Assembly: GCA_034008185.1 (NCBI GenBank)
Contig: CM067086.1
Coordinates: forward strand, 64,474,985 to 64,538,984
Origin: Gorsachius magnificus
Taxonomy: Eukaryota > Chordata > Aves > Pelecaniformes > Ardeidae
Direction of reading: 5' to 3'
DNA: 64,000 nucleotides
In this document: in pieces, positions 61,645-64,000 of the stretch
Position numbering within the stretch: position 1 is the stretch's first letter
How the letters are laid out: each line of letters begins with the position of its first letter
The notes under the pieces: generated by a model
What the model saw: the letters and a program-made list of their open reading frames with translations, nothing else
Told to the model about the DNA's origin: nothing
Database searches by the model: none
Translations under genes and position numbers: made by a program

Positions 61645-64000
61645 CTCTGTTGCTGGCCCTGTCCCCAGGGACGCACACCCCAGCAGGGCTCCTTGGCGAA
61701 AACACCCCGTGGGTGAGATTTTAAGGAAAGTTGTCAGCATTTTGGGAAGTGGAGTGGGCCAGGGGTGCAGCAGCTTGCCCCCAGGGCGGGAGCCTGGAGC
61801 TCAGATGACTTTTGTCATTTTGCTGTGAAGGCGCTTGGGATAAGCGTGGTTGGGGCCCAGATCTCACCTCCAGTGGTGTAAATCAGGAGTGCATCCCCTG
61901 CCGTCTGCAGGGGTGCAGGAGCAGGGCAAGGCCGTGCCGTTTGCCCGGAGGTGATGAGAAGCAGGGAAGATGCTTTTCTGTACCTTGGTTTGACGAACAT
62001 GGTGTTGTGGTTAAGAGCTGTCTGGGAGAGCCCTGCGAGAGGAAGGAAGGGAACACGCAGCATTTCCCATTTATCAGCTGTAACCACCTCCTCCATCTCC
62101 GCTGTCAGACAAGAAAGAGTTCGCAGGAAGGCGCTGTGGTCTGGGCAGGAAAGGGATTTCGTCCCGATCACAGCACACTGCGGCACATCAGGCCCCGCCG
62201 ACGGTTTCCCCGGATCAGACATGCTTTGCCTGGATCAGGCTTGCGGCCATGTGCGTTTAATTGCAGCGGCATCGCAGCCGTGCAGATTGCCCAACATGCC
62301 CACCAGCTGGATGTCAAACCTGCAGTCAAAAACCAAAAGTCCTCCAAGACAGAGCCTCTCGCCCCTCTCCAGCTTGGCTCTGCTCCCCAGCTCCTCTGGA
62401 GACAGAAGGCTCAAGCCCTGTGGCCGTTTACTTCACAGAAATAGGAACAGGACCTAAAAGTAGCCATTAAACCCCCTGCAAAAAGTCGCCACGGATTAAT
62501 TTTTGTTGCTAAACGCTCTCCCCCTGCTCCCCCTTCCTCCCAGCATCCTGTTGGGGGGAGAGCTCTCGCACAAAAAAATGCACAGCTGAAAATGAAGCAT
62601 CCCCCAGAGAAATCACGGAAACCAACCCCGTAGCGAGCGCTTCCCCACACTGCCCCATGTGCTGAATCCATTGGAGACGAGCGGGGCAGACCGCGAAACC
62701 CCAGCGCTTCCCACTCTCTCGCTCTTTCATGATTACACATCCCCGCCACAAGAAGGGAATAAAATCCTGCAGCCGCATCAAGGAAATGAGATCAATTCAA
62801 CGGCTACGCACCCGCATTTAAACCTGATCAAGCAGCTCCTCATTCAAAGGAACCTGGGGAATAGCTCTTCACAGGGAGAGCAGGAAAGGAGACAGAATCG
62901 AATTAAAGATTCATTCAAATTAAAAGGTTCAATTTGGAAAGAGGCAGGGCCAAGCCAGAAGGAGCTAGGGGAATGTATTTCTTAATGAGCTCGGTGGCGG
63001 GAGTATCTTTAATAATAGATCTGATGGGGGAACTGCGTAACCCGGCATTTCCCTCTGCGCCGCAGTAAAGCGGATGGCATGTGTCTCCCACATGCAGGTG
63101 GTCCTTAATGCTCCCTTTCAGCCTGACATTAAATTTCGGTGACCAGAAGAAAAATGTGGCCTTGGTATTACGGACTGGCCTGATGATGCTGAGCCAGCAG
63201 CACGGGGGAGAAAGTGCTCTAAAAAAAGAAAGGGAAGATAATGAATAGTTATGAAAGAAAATGAATAATTCTCCAGTAGGACGAGGTCCCTGGTAACTCG
63301 GCTCTGCCCCTGCCTGGTCCTGATTTGAAAAGAAACTCAGCAGGAGAAATGCTGCCTTCTAGGAAGCACAGATGAGGATTAAAAAGGGAAGGTTTTTCCC
63401 CAAGCTCTGGCCTGAACTGCTGGGGCAACCTCAAGGCAGCCGCTTACAACACGGACAGCACTGAGCCGTATGGATAGATCAGGATGCATAAGGTGCTTGC
63501 TGTGGTGAACCCTCAGAGCTTTGAAACCACGGCTGTATTGCTGAAGATACATCATTCCCCCACAATTTCATTTTCAAAATGGGATTTCTCTAACTTTCCC
63601 TAGGTGGGGGAGCAGAAAATAAAAGGTAGCTTACAGCTAGTATCCTTTTTTTTTTTTTTTTTTTTTAAGCAAAAATGCTTCCTTTGCAAAGAAAACACCA
63701 GTTTTGAACAAAAAATTCCATTTAAGCCCTGGTGAAGGGGCTCGGAGCTGGCAGCCTGGGCTGGGGGGTGATACCTTTTGGGAAGAAGCGCCCCAGCATC
63801 CTCATGGCCCTCACCCTCATCCATCCCTCTCCTCATCCCACTGCCGAGAGCAGGCAACGCCGCGTCACGTAGCAAGGCGAGGCGGGGAAATAGCCCCCCC
63901 AAGAAAAAAAAACAACAAACAAAACCAAACCACTCGTTCTAACCCATGCAAGAAGCAGGGTCCGGTTTGAAAGAGCCTCGAAGTATTTCTCCACGGCCCC
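61645..64000. other. Non-coding stretch to window end
   Basis: A possible conserved non-coding block lies at 62.86-63.17 kb. A 210-codon frame at 61812-62444 starts at a non-ATG codon and resembles nothing known to me. Confidence 0.55.
63646..63666 (+). repeat. T21 run
   Basis: A pure 21-base thymine run. No processed gene copy was recognised next to it. Confidence 0.95.

Noticed and set aside
61812..62444. 210-codon plus-strand open frame
   Set aside because: It begins at a non-ATG codon, has no recognisable domain and overlaps other open frames. Chance is the simplest reading.
1..64000. tRNA, rRNA, snoRNA or microRNA genes
   Set aside because: Reading by eye showed no clear cloverleaf, box motifs or long hairpins. 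A covariance-model search would be needed to exclude small ones.
1..64000. Endogenous retrovirus or LTR element
   Set aside because: I saw no paired long terminal repeats, primer-binding site or gag/pol-like frame.

Overview
The window is vertebrate nuclear DNA, almost certainly from a bird. Several LINE copies have the avian CR1 3' end, tailed by ATTCTATGATTCT-type repeats. Recent repeats are sparse. Older repeats look like degraded amniote or sauropsid families (old CR1, MIR-like, and a palindromic element). Exons are separated by GT-AG introns. I cannot name the species.

One protein-coding gene is clearly supported: DACT1 (Dapper/Frodo, Dishevelled-binding antagonist of beta-catenin 1). 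It lies on the minus strand with four coding exons: 39256-38933, 36867-36735, 35111-34956 and 32663-30805. Every junction has consensus splice sites and consistent phases. The spliced frame is 824 codons including the stop, giving 823 residues. Its parts are an N-terminal leucine zipper, a serine-rich block encoded by exon 3, a basic region, and a C-terminal PDZ ligand (MTTV). The 3' UTR runs to about 29915, with an AATAAA signal at 29941-29936. A CpG island of about 1 kb covers exon 1 and the promoter. A CR1 LINE lies about 360 bp upstream of the ATG, directly against the island.

Layout: 1-29.9 kb is the 3' flank of DACT1. It holds CR1 and MIR-like relics, a 15-bp minisatellite at 3.43-3.65 kb, homopurine tracts, and one unexplained long open frame at 5.7-6.6 kb. 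The gene occupies 29.9-39.5 kb. The 5' flank, 39.6-64 kb, has two CR1 copies, MIR-like relics and palindromic relics, plus AT-rich segments that look like conserved developmental enhancers. In mammals DACT1 borders a long gene-poor interval on the side towards DAAM1, which fits this picture.

I found no RNA gene, CRISPR array, intact transposon or second convincing gene, and no evidence of a novel multi-gene system. The most specific anomaly is in DACT1 exon 1. About 23 codons read in the wrong frame compared with the family, bounded by an apparent extra base and an apparent missing base.
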